This document shows positions 48,130-64,000 of a stretch of 64,000 nucleotides of DNA, one piece after another (position 1 is the first letter of the stretch; every line of letters begins with the position of its first letter). This DNA is from Acidovorax sp. HDW3 (GTDB taxonomy: Bacteria > Pseudomonadota > Gammaproteobacteria > Burkholderiales > Burkholderiaceae_C). Where the stretch lies: positions 2,822,001-2,886,000 of the forward strand of contig NZ_CP049885.1 of the NCBI RefSeq assembly GCF_011303755.1. The letters run 5' to 3'. The notes under the pieces were generated by a model, which ran no database searches, was not told the origin of the DNA, and was given only the letters and a program-made list of their open reading frames with translations. The position numbers were made by a program, and so were the translations under genes.

Positions 48130-50424
48130 TCACACCTGTTGTGAAATCCCCACCATCCGTTCAGGTGCGAATGATAGCGATACTTGCGCCCCCGCCACCT
48201 TGCCGTTTTCCATACGGTTGACCAGATCGAGGCGGGCGCCGTGCTCGTCGGCGATTTTCTTTACCACCGCCAGGCCCAAGCCGGTACCGCTGGCCTTGCT
48301 CGTGACGTAGGGCTCCAGGGCGCGCTGCAGGATGTGCGGCGCAAAGCCGCCGCCGCTGTCGCTCACCGTCAGGCGCACGCGGCCCGAGGTCGCATTCCAA
48401 TGCGTCGTCAGGCGCACCGGCGCTGCCGGCTGCTGCGCTGCAGCGGCCTGCTCGGCGCTGGCGTCCTGGGCGTTTTGCAGCAGGTTGTGCACCACCTGGC
48501 GCAGTTGCTGGGCGTCGCCGGCGATGGCCGGGCAGGCGGGATCGAGTTCGGTGTGTACCGGCACCAGGGCGTTTTCGCTGCCGTAGAGCTGCAGCACGTC
48601 GGCCACCAGGGCGTTCAAGTCCAGGGGCTGCAGCTCGGCGGTGGGCATCCGGGCGTAGTCGCGGAATTCGTTGACCAGGCGCTTCATGGCACTGACCTGC
48701 TCGACGATGGTGCGCACCGACTTGGCCAAAATCGCCTCCTCGGCCTCGGGCAGCTTGCCCGAGAGCTTCATTTGCAGGCGTTCGGCCGAGAGCTGGATGG
48801 GGGTGAGCGGGTTCTTGATCTCGTGCGCCACGCGCTGCGCCACCTCGCCCCAGGCCTGCGAGCGCTGGGCAGAGACGATTTCGGTGATGTCGTCAATTAC
48901 CAGCAGGCGCGCGGCATCGGGCAGTTCAGCACCGCGCACCACCAGGCTGGTGCCGCTGTGCGCGTTGCCCCCGGTGGGCGCGTGCAGCACGAACGACTGC
49001 TGCCAATGGTCCAGGCCGTGCAGCAACTGACGGTCAGCGGCAAAGCTGGCAAATTGCTGCTGCACAGCGGCGCCAAAGGCGGCGAGCTCGGGCACATCGA
49101 CCAGGGCGCGTCCCTGGTAGGCAGCCAGCGGCGCCCGCAGAATGCGCGTGGCGCCAGGGTTGGCCGATTGCAACACGCCCTGGGCGTCGAGCACGAGCAC
49201 GCCGGCCGTCAGGTTGTCGAGTATGGTTTGCAGATTGGCGCGGGCCGCATCGAGCTGGCCCATGCTGCGCTCGACGGCGCTGCGCGCGTCCGCCAGCTGC
49301 TCGGTCATGAGGGCAAACGAGCGCGTCAGCCCCCCCAGTTCATCGCGCCCCTGCAGCGCGGCCTTGGGGCTCAAGTTGCCCTGGGCCACTTCGCGCACGC
49401 CCTCTGCCAGCACCAGCAGCGGGCGTGCCAGCTGGTTGCCCAGCAGCAGTGCCAGCAGCACGGCGCCGAACACCGACAGGAACAGGCTCAGGGTCAGGGT
49501 GCCGATGTACATGCGGCGCAGGCCGCCGCGCGCGAGCGAGCGCTCCTGGTATTCGCGGTTGGCCTCTTGCACGGCCACGGCGTTGGCCACCAACGCCGCC
49601 GGCAGCGGCAGCGTCGCCTGTAAAAAGCGCGGCTCCTGCAGCAGATCGAGCTGTGCGCTGCTGACCAGCACCAGGGTTTTGACGCGCGCGTTTTGCAGCG
49701 CCTGCGGCTGGGTGATGTCGTCCAGGCCCTCGATCTGGTACAGCGGCTGGTTCACGCGCACGCTGCGCAGCTGCTGCACGCTCGGGCGCTCGGGCGTGAG
49801 TTCGTAGCGCGATTGGCCGACGCTGGCGAGCGCCTGGCCGGCGCCGCTCCACAGCACCAGGTCGGTGGCGCCGAGCTGGTCGCGGATGCGTTCGAGCACC
49901 AGGCCGGCGGCAGCGTCGGGCACGCCGGCGAGCTGGGCGCTGGCCTGGCGGGTGTTGTGCGCCATGTCGGTGGCGAGGGTGTCGAGCGTGACGCGCGCCA
50001 GGTTCACGCCGGCGACCAGCGCGCCTTCGACCTTCACGTCAAACCAGCTCTCGATCGAGCGCGAGACGAACTGGTACGAGACGACGTAGATCAGCAGCCC
50101 CGGCACCAGGCCAACCAGGGCAAAGATGCCCGCCAGCTTGAACAGCAGGCGGCTGCCAAAGCGCTTGTTTTTCAGACGCAGGCCCAGGCGCACCAGCACC
50201 CACAGCAGCACGCCCAGCAGCAGGGCAGCGACGAGCATGTTCACGCCCAGCAGCCAGTGGTAGTTGGCCTCGTACAGCGCGCGCTGGTTGGTGGCCAGGG
50301 TGAGCAAGAACAGCAGCACCAGGCCGATGGCGCACATCACCGCCACGCCCACCACCAGCGCCCAGCGCATGGCGCGTGGCGAGCGCGCCGCCTGCAGCGA
50401 GGCCGACAGCAAGGGCCCGTTCAT
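48130..50424 (-). CDS. NtrY-like membrane histidine kinase
   Basis: This 764-aa sensor kinase has several N-terminal membrane helices (to about residue 115), a periplasmic segment, another helix near residue 310 and a HAMP linker (LARPLLVLAEGVREVAQGNL). A PAS domain follows (LTAGVLVLDAQGVLQSANPGA), then the kinase core: H-box AHEIKNPLTPIQLSAERLQ, N-box HNLLQNAQDA, G1 VSDSGGGF and G2 SGTGLGLAVVKKI. It is the partner of the downstream receiver protein. Its ATG overlaps the DUF4390 stop (ATGA). Confidence 0.91.
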   Translation of the reverse strand: MNGPLLSASLQAARSPRAMRWALVVGVAVMCAIGLVLLFLLTLATNQRALYEANYHWLLGVNMLVAALLLGVLLWVLVRLGLRLKNKRFGSRLLFKLAGIFALVGLVPGLLIYVVSYQFVSRSIESWFDVKVEGALVAGVNLARVTLDTLATDMAHNTRQASAQLAGVPDAAAGLVLERIRDQLGATDLVLWSGAGQALASVGQSRYELTPERPSVQQLRSVRVNQPLYQIEGLDDITQPQALQNARVKTLVLVSSAQLDLLQEPRFLQATLPLPAALVANAVAVQEANREYQERSLARGGLRRMYIGTLTLSLFLSVFGAVLLALLLGNQLARPLLVLAEGVREVAQGNLSPKAALQGRDELGGLTRSFALMTEQLADARSAVERSMGQLDAARANLQTILDNLTAGVLVLDAQGVLQSANPGATRILRAPLAAYQGRALVDVPELAAFGAAVQQQFASFAADRQLLHGLDHWQQSFVLHAPTGGNAHSGTSLVVRGAELPDAARLLVIDDITEIVSAQRSQAWGEVAQRVAHEIKNPLTPIQLSAERLQMKLSGKLPEAEEAILAKSVRTIVEQVSAMKRLVNEFRDYARMPTAELQPLDLNALVADVLQLYGSENALVPVHTELDPACPAIAGDAQQLRQVVHNLLQNAQDASAEQAAAAQQPAAPVRLTTHWNATSGRVRLTVSDSGGGFAPHILQRALEPYVTSKASGTGLGLAVVKKIADEHGARLDLVNRMENGKVAGAQVSLSFAPERMVGISQQV

Positions 50425-51074
50425 GGCGTGCCCCCGCTGCCCGACTCGGCCAGCGGCGCCAGCGCCTGGCTGCGCGTGAGCAGCAGGTTCCAGCCCTGGC
50501 GCTGGCCCAGGGCGCCAATTTGCAGCGGGCGCGGCAGCTGCGACAGATCGACACGAAAGCGCAGCTGCACCTGCTGGCGCACGCCGTCGTCGAGCTGGCC
50601 GGGGTCGGCAATCTTCCAGCGGCTCACGCGCTGCAGCGCTGCCAGGGCGTCGGCGTAATCGTCAAAACTCTGGCCCAGGGCCAGGCCCAGGCCGGCGTTG
50701 TCGAACGGGGCATCGGCCACGTGCAGGCGCCAGCGCCGCGTCAGCGGCTGGTACGACAGGCGCTGGTGGCGCTGGGCCTGCGCCAGCACCTTGTCGCTCC
50801 AGTACCAGCGCGCGCGCGTGACCTCGGCCTCGGTGGTGAAGTAGATGGCAATGCCCTGGCGCAGGGCGTCTTCGATCAGCTCGGGCAGCTCGAACTGCAG
50901 CCGCGCCGACAGCAGCAGGCCCTCGCTGCTGCGTTCGAGCTGCATCTGCACCACCTCGCCCGGCAGCTCGGCGCGCGCCGGCACCGCCAGGCACAGCGCC
51001 AGCAACAGGCACAGGGCCGCCGCCCAGCGCTCAGGCCGGCAGCTTTTGCAGCAATGCGTAATAAAAGCCGTCAT
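50421..51074 (-). CDS. DUF4390-family secreted protein
   Basis: This 217-aa protein has a signal peptide (ALCLLLALCLAVPARA-E, cleavage near residue 34) and a body of the DUF4390 type: LSARLQFELPELIEDALRQG, YFTTEAEV, RWYWSDKVLA, LSYQPLTRRWRLHV. It is probably periplasmic. Its position between rsmB and an NtrY-like kinase recurs in beta-proteobacteria, suggesting it works with the sensor (inference). The start ATG 51074 lies inside the rsmB coding sequence, giving a 44-bp overlap in another frame. Confidence 0.82.
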   Translation of the reverse strand: MTAFITHCCKSCRPERWAAALCLLLALCLAVPARAELPGEVVQMQLERSSEGLLLSARLQFELPELIEDALRQGIAIYFTTEAEVTRARWYWSDKVLAQAQRHQRLSYQPLTRRWRLHVADAPFDNAGLGLALGQSFDDYADALAALQRVSRWKIADPGQLDDGVRQQVQLRFRVDLSQLPRPLQIGALGQRQGWNLLLTRSQALAPLAESGSGGTP

Positions 51075-52395
51075 GGTCACGGGCTGGATTGTCCGTGACG
51101 GCACCCCCCTCCTGGCCAGCTGCGGGCAATAAATGCCCCGGTGCGGGCAGGCGGCAGGCGTCGCTGTGGCGTGCAAGAAACGCTTGCACCTGCCCATCGC
51201 CCTCGGCGTGGAACACCGAGCAGGTGCAGTACAGCAGCCGCCCGCCGGGGGCGAGCAGCGGCCACAACGCCGCCAGCAGCCGCGCCTGCTGCGCCGCGAG
51301 CTGGGCAATGTCGCTCTCGCGGCGCAGCCAGCGCACGTCCGGGTGCCGGCGCACGATGCCCGAGGCGGTGCAGGGGGCGTCGAGCAAGATGGCATCAAAC
51401 GGCTGGCGCCCGCAGTGCGCCGGCCACCAGTCCTGGGGCCGGGCGGCATCGGCCACCAGCACCTGTGCCTGCAGCCCCAGGCGCGCCAGGGTGTCGTCGA
51501 TGCGGGCGGCGCGCGTGGCATCGACCTCCAGCGCCGTCACCGCCAGCGGCTGGGCGGCGCTGGCGCTTTCGAGCAGGTGCGCCGTCTTGCCGCCAGGGGC
51601 GGCGCAGGCGTCGAGCACGCGCAGCGCCCGCCCCTGCGGCCAGGCCAGCCCCTGCAGCAGCAGGGGCGCGGCCTGCTGCGCTGCCAGGTCCTGCACGCTG
51701 ACCCAGCCCTCAGCCCAGCCCGGCAGCTGCTGCACCGGCTGCGGCTGGCGCAGCAGCAGGCCGCAGTCGCCCACGGAATCAGCTATTAAATTCATAGCTG
51801 CTAGCGCTTGCTGGTACTGCGCCAGCGTGGTTTTTCTCTTATTAATTCGCAGCGCCATGGGGGCATGGGCGTTGTTGGCCTGCAAGATGGCCTGCCAGTG
51901 CTGCGGCTGCTCTTTGCGCAGGCGCTCGACCCACCAGCGCGGGTGGTTCCAGCGCGCCTCGGGTTCGGCATCGGTGGCAGCAACCAGGGCCGTACGCTCG
52001 CGCAAAAAGCGGCGCAGGCAGGCGTTGACGAAGCCGGCTTGGCGCGCCGCCGGGCCGCGCTTGGCCGCTTCCACCGTCTGGTTGACGAGGGTGAAGGCGG
52101 TGTAGGGTGCCTGCGCCTCATCCCAGGCCAGGGCCAGGGCGGTGCACAGCAGGGCATCAACGCCCGGCGCCGGCTTGCGCGGCGCGAGCTGCTGGCGCAG
52201 CGCCTGCGCCCGCCCGAGCTGGCGCAGCACCTGGAACAGCAGCGCCTGCACGCCGGCGCGCAGTGCGGGCGGCACGGGCGCCAGGGCGCTGCTGCTGGAC
52301 TGGCCGGCGCGCACGGCCTGCAGCGCCTGGGCGCAGGCGGCGAGCTGCTGCCACAGGGCCGGGCCCTGGGCGCTGGGAGTGGGGGATGAAGTCAT
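51031..52395 (-). CDS. rsmB: 16S rRNA (cytosine-967-C5)-methyltransferase
   Basis: This 454-aa enzyme methylates C967 of 16S rRNA. The N-terminal NusB-like domain (AFTLVNQTVEAAKR, GFVNACLRRFLRER) is followed by the SAM-binding Rossmann domain: LDACAAPGGKTAHLLE, ALEVDATRAARI, ILLDAPCTASGIVRRHPDVRW (catalytic Cys) and YCTCSVFHAEGDGQV (second Cys). A palindromic repeat copy is in frame around residues 187-205, read as QYQQALAAMNLIAD, in the linker between domains. ATG 52395 overlaps the LemA-like stop. Confidence 0.93.
   Translation of the reverse strand: MTSSPTPSAQGPALWQQLAACAQALQAVRAGQSSSSALAPVPPALRAGVQALLFQVLRQLGRAQALRQQLAPRKPAPGVDALLCTALALAWDEAQAPYTAFTLVNQTVEAAKRGPAARQAGFVNACLRRFLRERTALVAATDAEPEARWNHPRWWVERLRKEQPQHWQAILQANNAHAPMALRINKRKTTLAQYQQALAAMNLIADSVGDCGLLLRQPQPVQQLPGWAEGWVSVQDLAAQQAAPLLLQGLAWPQGRALRVLDACAAPGGKTAHLLESASAAQPLAVTALEVDATRAARIDDTLARLGLQAQVLVADAARPQDWWPAHCGRQPFDAILLDAPCTASGIVRRHPDVRWLRRESDIAQLAAQQARLLAALWPLLAPGGRLLYCTCSVFHAEGDGQVQAFLARHSDACRLPAPGHLLPAAGQEGGAVTDNPARDHDGFYYALLQKLPA
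51781..51838 (+). repeat. Palindromic repeat, copy 11 (inside rsmB)
   Basis: AGCTATTAAATTC, then ATAGCTGCTAGCGCTT (51794-51809), GCGCCAGCGTGG and TTTTTC. rsmB reads the opposite strand, giving QALAAM from the core. Confidence 0.75.
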
Positions 52396-52925
52396 AGGGT
52401 TCCTGCGGCGCGAAAGCCAAACAGCCAGGCCAGCAGGCTGGGAGGAAATTGGGCGATGGCGGCGTTGTACTGCGCCACGGCGGTGTTGAACTGGGTGCAG
52501 GCGAGTTGCTGGTGCGTCTGGCAGATTTGCCACTGCGCACGCCAGGGGGCGACTGCCACCGGGCCGTCTTCGTCTTCGCGCGCGCGCACCAGGGCCTGCC
52601 AGGCGCCATCGAGTGCTGCCAGGCCAGCGGCCAGGGCGGTGATGGCGCCGCGCTGCAAGGGCTGCTGGCGTGCCTGCGCCAGGCTGGCGCCGAATTGGCC
52701 GGCCGCCGCCTGCAGCGCCTGTTGCGCCGCCTGTACCGGGCCCTGCACCTGGGCGGGCGCCAGGTCGCATTCGGCCAGCAGCGCCTGCAGGCGCAGCAGT
52801 GCCTGGTCCAGGGCGGCAAAGGCGCGCACCACGGCGGCGCGCAGGCGCACCAGGCGGTTGTACGCGCCCACGAGCCAGAACAGCAGCAGGGCAGCGATGG
52901 CCCAGAGGACGGGGATATCGGGCAT
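52392..52925 (-). CDS. LemA-family membrane protein
   Basis: This 177-aa protein has one N-terminal membrane helix (VLWAIAALLLFWLVGAYN) and then a long helical, coiled-coil-like cytoplasmic part. YNRLVRLRAAVVRAFAALD at the start and FNTAVAQYNAAIAQFPPSLL near the end are the two conserved LemA segments. Function is not established. It follows rpoC after a terminator and is coupled to rsmB by ATGA. Confidence 0.82.
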   Translation of the reverse strand: MPDIPVLWAIAALLLFWLVGAYNRLVRLRAAVVRAFAALDQALLRLQALLAECDLAPAQVQGPVQAAQQALQAAAGQFGASLAQARQQPLQRGAITALAAGLAALDGAWQALVRAREDEDGPVAVAPWRAQWQICQTHQQLACTQFNTAVAQYNAAIAQFPPSLLAWLFGFRAAGTL

Positions 52926-52944
52926 GGCAAAGAGCGTGTAGGGC

Positions 52945-52986
52945 GAAGAAAAACGCCCCCGGCCTGCCGGGCAGGACGGGGGCGTT
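52945..52986 (-). terminator. Rho-independent terminator of the rpoBC operon
   Basis: Read leftward, AACGCCCCCG (52977-52986) pairs with CGGGGGCGTT (52952-52961), with an inner CCTG/CAGG stem, followed by TTTTTCTTC. It lies 40 bp after the rpoC stop. Confidence 0.87.
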
Positions 52987-53025
52987 GCGTGCCGCTAGGC
53001 GCAGCACGGCGCCAGAGGCAACGCT

Positions 53026-57258
<4,233 letters not shown>

Positions 57259-57274
57259 AGACTCAGTTCCTCTA

Positions 57275-57318
57275 TCAAAAATCATAGCTGGTGACGCTTG
57301 ATTGGCGCGGTTTTGCGT
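57275..57318 (+). repeat. Palindromic repeat, copy 12 (between rpoB and rpoC)
   Basis: ATCAAAAATC, then ATAGCTGGTGACGCTT (57284-57299), GATTGGCGCGGTTTTGCG. It is antisense within the rpoB-rpoC intergenic region, close to the rpoC start. Confidence 0.65.
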
Positions 57319-57390
57319 ATGTTTTCCACCGCAAACCCGCATCCAACAAGCGCCAAGCGCTCACTTTTTTATAAAAACCCCTGAGGGAAC

Positions 57391-61515
<4,125 letters not shown>

Positions 61516-61739
61516 GAGATCTCCGGGCAAAGACATGACGATGAGGTCTTCGACGACTGCCCCGCAGCATTGGCATGTACTGCAGGCTTGGCGGTTGGCC
61601 ACTACCAACCATGGCGGACGGCGATGCATTGCACATCGCCCGAACCAAGGCATCTTCCGCTGTCGGACGGTTCAGAAGACACTAGCAAGCAGCCGGCATG
61701 AATGCAGCCGCTTGCTGGTGCGCTCTGGAAACTATTCCC

Positions 61740-61783
61740 ATAAGCACCAAAGGCTGGAGGCCTTTTTGACAAGGCCCCCAGCC
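61740..61783 (-). terminator. Attenuator-like hairpin between rplL and rpoB
   Basis: Read leftward, GGCTGGGGGCCTT and AAGGCCTCCAGCC (61752-61783) form a 13-position stem with one mismatch, followed by TTTGGTGCTT. The T-run is poor, which fits partial termination that lowers rpoBC relative to ribosomal proteins, as known at this junction in E. coli. The rest of 61516-61740 holds nothing recognised. Confidence 0.6.
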
Positions 61784-61800
61784 CGCAAAGGCAAACCCGA

Positions 61801-62178
61801 TTACTTGAGTTCGGCCTTGGCGCCGGCTTCCACCAGCTTCTTGACGGCGGCTTCAGCGTCAGCCTTGGCAACGCCTTCCTTGACGTTCTTCGGAGCGCCG
61901 TCCACCAGGTCCTTGGCTTCCTTCAGACCCAGGCCGGTGATTTCGCGCACGGCCTTGATGACGGAGACCTTGTTGGCGCCGGCTTCGGTCAGCACGACGT
62001 TGAATTCGGTCTTCTCTTCAGCAGCAGCAGCGCCGCCAGCAGCGCCGCCAGCAGCGGGAGCAGCCATAGCAGCGGCGGACACGCCAAACTTCTCTTCAAT
62101 GGCCTTGACCAGGTCATTGAGTTCCAGAACCGTCATGCTGTCCAGAGCGGTCAAGAATGCGTCTTTATCGAATGCCAT
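61801..62178 (-). CDS. rplL: 50S ribosomal protein L7/L12
   Basis: This 125-aa stalk protein has the N-terminal dimerisation region ([20 protein letters not shown]), an Ala-rich hinge, and the C-terminal domain [41 protein letters not shown] and APKNVKEGV. It binds translation factors on the ribosome. It lies 47 bp downstream of rplJ, the usual order. Confidence 0.98.
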   Translation of the reverse strand: MAFDKDAFLTALDSMTVLELNDLVKAIEEKFGVSAAAMAAPAAGGAAGGAAAAEEKTEFNVVLTEAGANKVSVIKAVREITGLGLKEAKDLVDGAPKNVKEGVAKADAEAAVKKLVEAGAKAELK

Positions 62179-62225
62179 TTTTATTTCCTAAACAATTGGT
62201 TGGGGGTTGCGATGGGTGCATCGCT

Positions 62226-62732
62226 TTAAGCGGCAACCGCTTCGCCTTCGCCTTTTTTGGCCGCCAGAGCGCCCAGTACCACGGCGGTACGGGACATTGG
62301 CGACATCAGCAAGCCACACAGCTGGGCCAACAGCACTTCCTTGGAAGGGATGCTTGCCAGTTGCTTCACGCCGTTCACGTCCAGGGCCTTGCCACCGAAT
62401 GCGCCACCGCGAATGACCAGCTTGTCGTTGGTCTTCGCGAAATCGGCCACCACCTTGGCGGCAGCCACAGCGTCTTCGGAGAAGCCATAGACCAGCGGGC
62501 CGGTCATCTGGTCTGCCACCACGTCAAACGGGCTGCCTGCCACAGCACGGCGGGCCAGGGTGTTCTTCAGAACACTCAGGCTCACACCCTGGCTGCGAGC
62601 GGCAACGCGCAGTTTGGTCATGTCGGCGACCGTGATGCCACGGTATTCCGCGATCACGAGCGTTTGAGCTTTAGCGGCGAGGCTGGTCACTTCATTGATG
62701 ACCGCTTCTTTCTCACTGCGATTCAGACTCAA
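62226..62732 (-). CDS. rplJ: 50S ribosomal protein L10
   Basis: This 168-aa protein anchors the L7/L12 stalk to 23S rRNA and autoregulates this operon. It starts [20 protein letters not shown] with [18 protein letters not shown] and [10 protein letters not shown]. The start codon is TTG at 62732 with an AAGGAG ribosome site 6 nt upstream, an unusual choice for a highly expressed gene. Confidence 0.96.
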   Translation of the reverse strand: MSLNRSEKEAVINEVTSLAAKAQTLVIAEYRGITVADMTKLRVAARSQGVSLSVLKNTLARRAVAGSPFDVVADQMTGPLVYGFSEDAVAAAKVVADFAKTNDKLVIRGGAFGGKALDVNGVKQLASIPSKEVLLAQLCGLLMSPMSRTAVVLGALAAKKGEGEAVAA

Positions 62733-62965
62733 GGTCTACTCCTTCATATGCGCACTTTGGACAAATCCGCCGTGCGCGCTCTTGGGTTGCAGCGACCAAC
62801 TGTTGTCAGGAAGATTCCATCTGCAGCGGGATCGCCATCTGCGTTGGCCCATTCGGGTTTAAGTGCAGCCCATCTGCACACCAACGGTCTTGGATGGCCC
62901 GGCATTGCGTACAACACCGGCCCACCACTGAAACACCCTTGCGGGCATTTCAAGATTTATCGCAA
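62733..62965 (-). promoter_or_regulatory. rplJ leader, likely L10-binding autoregulatory region
   Basis: This 233-bp untranslated stretch between rplA and rplJ has no gene. In this operon the same position carries the L10/L12 repressor-binding leader and often an internal promoter. I see GC-rich pairing segments but did not resolve the conserved kink-turn, so the assignment rests on synteny. Confidence 0.4.
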
Positions 62966-63661
62966 TCAGGCTGCGATGGATTGGGTTTCGACGCGCACGC
63001 CGACACCCATGGTCGAGGACACCGCCACCTTGCGCAGGTACAGGCCCTTGCTGGTTGCAGGCTTGGCCTTGTTCAGGGCGTCGATCAGGGCAGCCAGGTT
63101 GGCTTGCAGCTTGTCGTTGTCGAACGAGCGGCGGCCAATGGTGCCGTGGATGATGCCGGCCTTGTCCACGCGGAACTGCACCTGGCCAGCCTTGGCGTTC
63201 TTCACTGCGGTAGCCACGTCAGGCGTCACGGTGCCAACCTTGGGGTTGGGCATCAGGCCGCGCGGGCCCAGGATTTGGCCCAGGGTACCCACAACGCGCA
63301 TGGCATCCGGTGCAGCGATGACGACGTCAAACGGCATGTCGCCCGCCTTGACCATGGCAGCCAGGTCGTCCATGCCGACGATGTCGGCGCCGGCGGCCTT
63401 GGCTTCTTCAGCCTTGGCACCTTGGGCGAACACGGCCACGCGGGTGGTCTTGCCCGTGCCGTGCGGCAGCACGACGGCGCCACGCACCACTTGGTCAGAC
63501 TTCTTGGCATCCACGCCCAGCTGCACGGCCACGTCGATGGACTCATCGAACTTGGCGGTAGCGGCTTCCTTCACCAGGGCCACGGCCTCAGCAAAGGGGT
63601 ACAGACGGGTGGCGTCCACCTTGCCCTGCAGGGCTTTTTGCTTCTTGGTCAGCTTTGCCAT
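62966..63661 (-). CDS. rplA: 50S ribosomal protein L1
   Basis: This 231-aa protein binds 23S rRNA at the E-site stalk and represses its own operon. It starts [20 protein letters not shown]; also seen are [52 protein letters not shown] and [14 protein letters not shown]. It is separated by one base from rplK. Confidence 0.98.
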   Translation of the reverse strand: MAKLTKKQKALQGKVDATRLYPFAEAVALVKEAATAKFDESIDVAVQLGVDAKKSDQVVRGAVVLPHGTGKTTRVAVFAQGAKAEEAKAAGADIVGMDDLAAMVKAGDMPFDVVIAAPDAMRVVGTLGQILGPRGLMPNPKVGTVTPDVATAVKNAKAGQVQFRVDKAGIIHGTIGRRSFDNDKLQANLAALIDALNKAKPATSKGLYLRKVAVSSTMGVGVRVETQSIAA

Positions 63662-63662
63662 T

Positions 63663-64000
63663 TCAGAGGCCCTCCACCGTCACGCCCATGGAACGGGCAG
63701 AACCGGCCAGCGTGCGCACAGCGGCGTCCACGTCAGCGGCGTTCATGTCCTTGAGCTTGGTCTTGGCGATCTCTTCGAGCTGTGCGCGCGTGATCTTGCC
63801 GACCTTGGCCTTCAGGGGGTTGGAGGAGCCTTTGTCCAGCTTGATGGCCTTCTTGATCAGCACGGTGGCCGGCGGCGTCTTGATAATGAACGTAAAGCTC
63901 TTGTCAGCAAACGCCGTGATCACCACGGGCAAGGGCAGACCGGGCTCGACACCTTGGGTCTGGGCGTTGAACGCCTTGCAGAATTCCATGATGTTGAGAC
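63663..64000 (-). CDS. rplK: 50S ribosomal protein L11 (5' end outside the window)
   Basis: The last 112 residues are present, entering at [17 protein letters not shown]. They include the RNA-binding C-terminal domain with [18 protein letters not shown] and [19 protein letters not shown]. About 30 N-terminal residues lie beyond base 64000. It is the first visible gene of the rplKAJL-rpoBC series. Confidence 0.97.
   Translation of the reverse strand, partial: LNIMEFCKAFNAQTQGVEPGLPLPVVITAFADKSFTFIIKTPPATVLIKKAIKLDKGSSNPLKAKVGKITRAQLEEIAKTKLKDMNAADVDAAVRTLAGSARSMGVTVEGL

Overview
The window is high-GC, densely packed DNA of Burkholderiales type, most probably family Comamonadaceae (Acidovorax/Comamonas-like). 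The evidence is the rplKAJL-rpoBC block, the NtrY/NtrX-like pair beside rsmB and a DUF4390 gene, ApaG with a Gcr-type 'site-specific recombinase', a class III-like LldD, and an abundant short palindromic repeat with core ATAGCTGCTAGCGCTT. Species cannot be fixed from the sequence alone. It looks chromosomal and mostly housekeeping.

Layout. 0-7 kb: creatininase-family hydrolase and a divergent secreted protein, DsbD, an AbrB/Doc toxin-antitoxin pair and a Rep helicase. 7.2-13.4 kb: an A/T-richer accessory block with a TetR regulator, a four-gene DevBCA/TolC-type export operon and a complete IS481-family insertion with 6-bp target duplication. 13.6-28.9 kb: metabolic genes (gph-rpe, apaG-gcr, a CPA2 antiporter coupled to a YbdK ligase, thiL-pgpA-pncC, panBC, nadC-nadA, an L,D-transpeptidase, hemE). 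28.9-36.2 kb: a 543-bp gap with four DnaA boxes, priA, ansB behind a structured leader, a LysR gene divergent from malate synthase glcB. 36.3-45.7 kb: a frameshifted MocR-like gene, ccoG, small proteins, a glutamine amidotransferase, lldD, htpG, a DHH phosphoesterase and a TMEM165-type transporter under a yybP-ykoY (manganese) riboswitch. 45.7-47.4 kb: a TacA/TacT toxin-antitoxin module and tRNA-Phe. 47.4-64 kb: one long leftward series, rplK-rplA-rplJ-rplL-rpoB-rpoC, then lemA-like, rsmB, DUF4390, an NtrY-like kinase and a short NtrX-like regulator.

How it works together. Several tight operons use ATGA/GTGA stop-start overlaps (rpe-gph, thiL-pgpA-pncC, nadC-nadA, antiporter-ybdK, lemA-rsmB, DUF4390-ntrY, efflux MFP-OMF, both toxin-antitoxin pairs). 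The TetR gene and the export operon share a near-identical 16-bp operator, so the regulator probably represses both.

The most interesting signal is the dispersed palindromic repeat: twelve copies or half-copies, seven of them inside intact reading frames of conserved genes (dsbD twice, gph, thiL, pncC, priA, rsmB), where they encode signal-peptide, linker or loop residues. Also notable are the DnaA-box cluster before priA, the mutually exclusive hairpins plus terminator before ansB, and an IS whose transposase stop codon lies in the target duplication. All functional calls come from reading motifs by eye; no database search was run.
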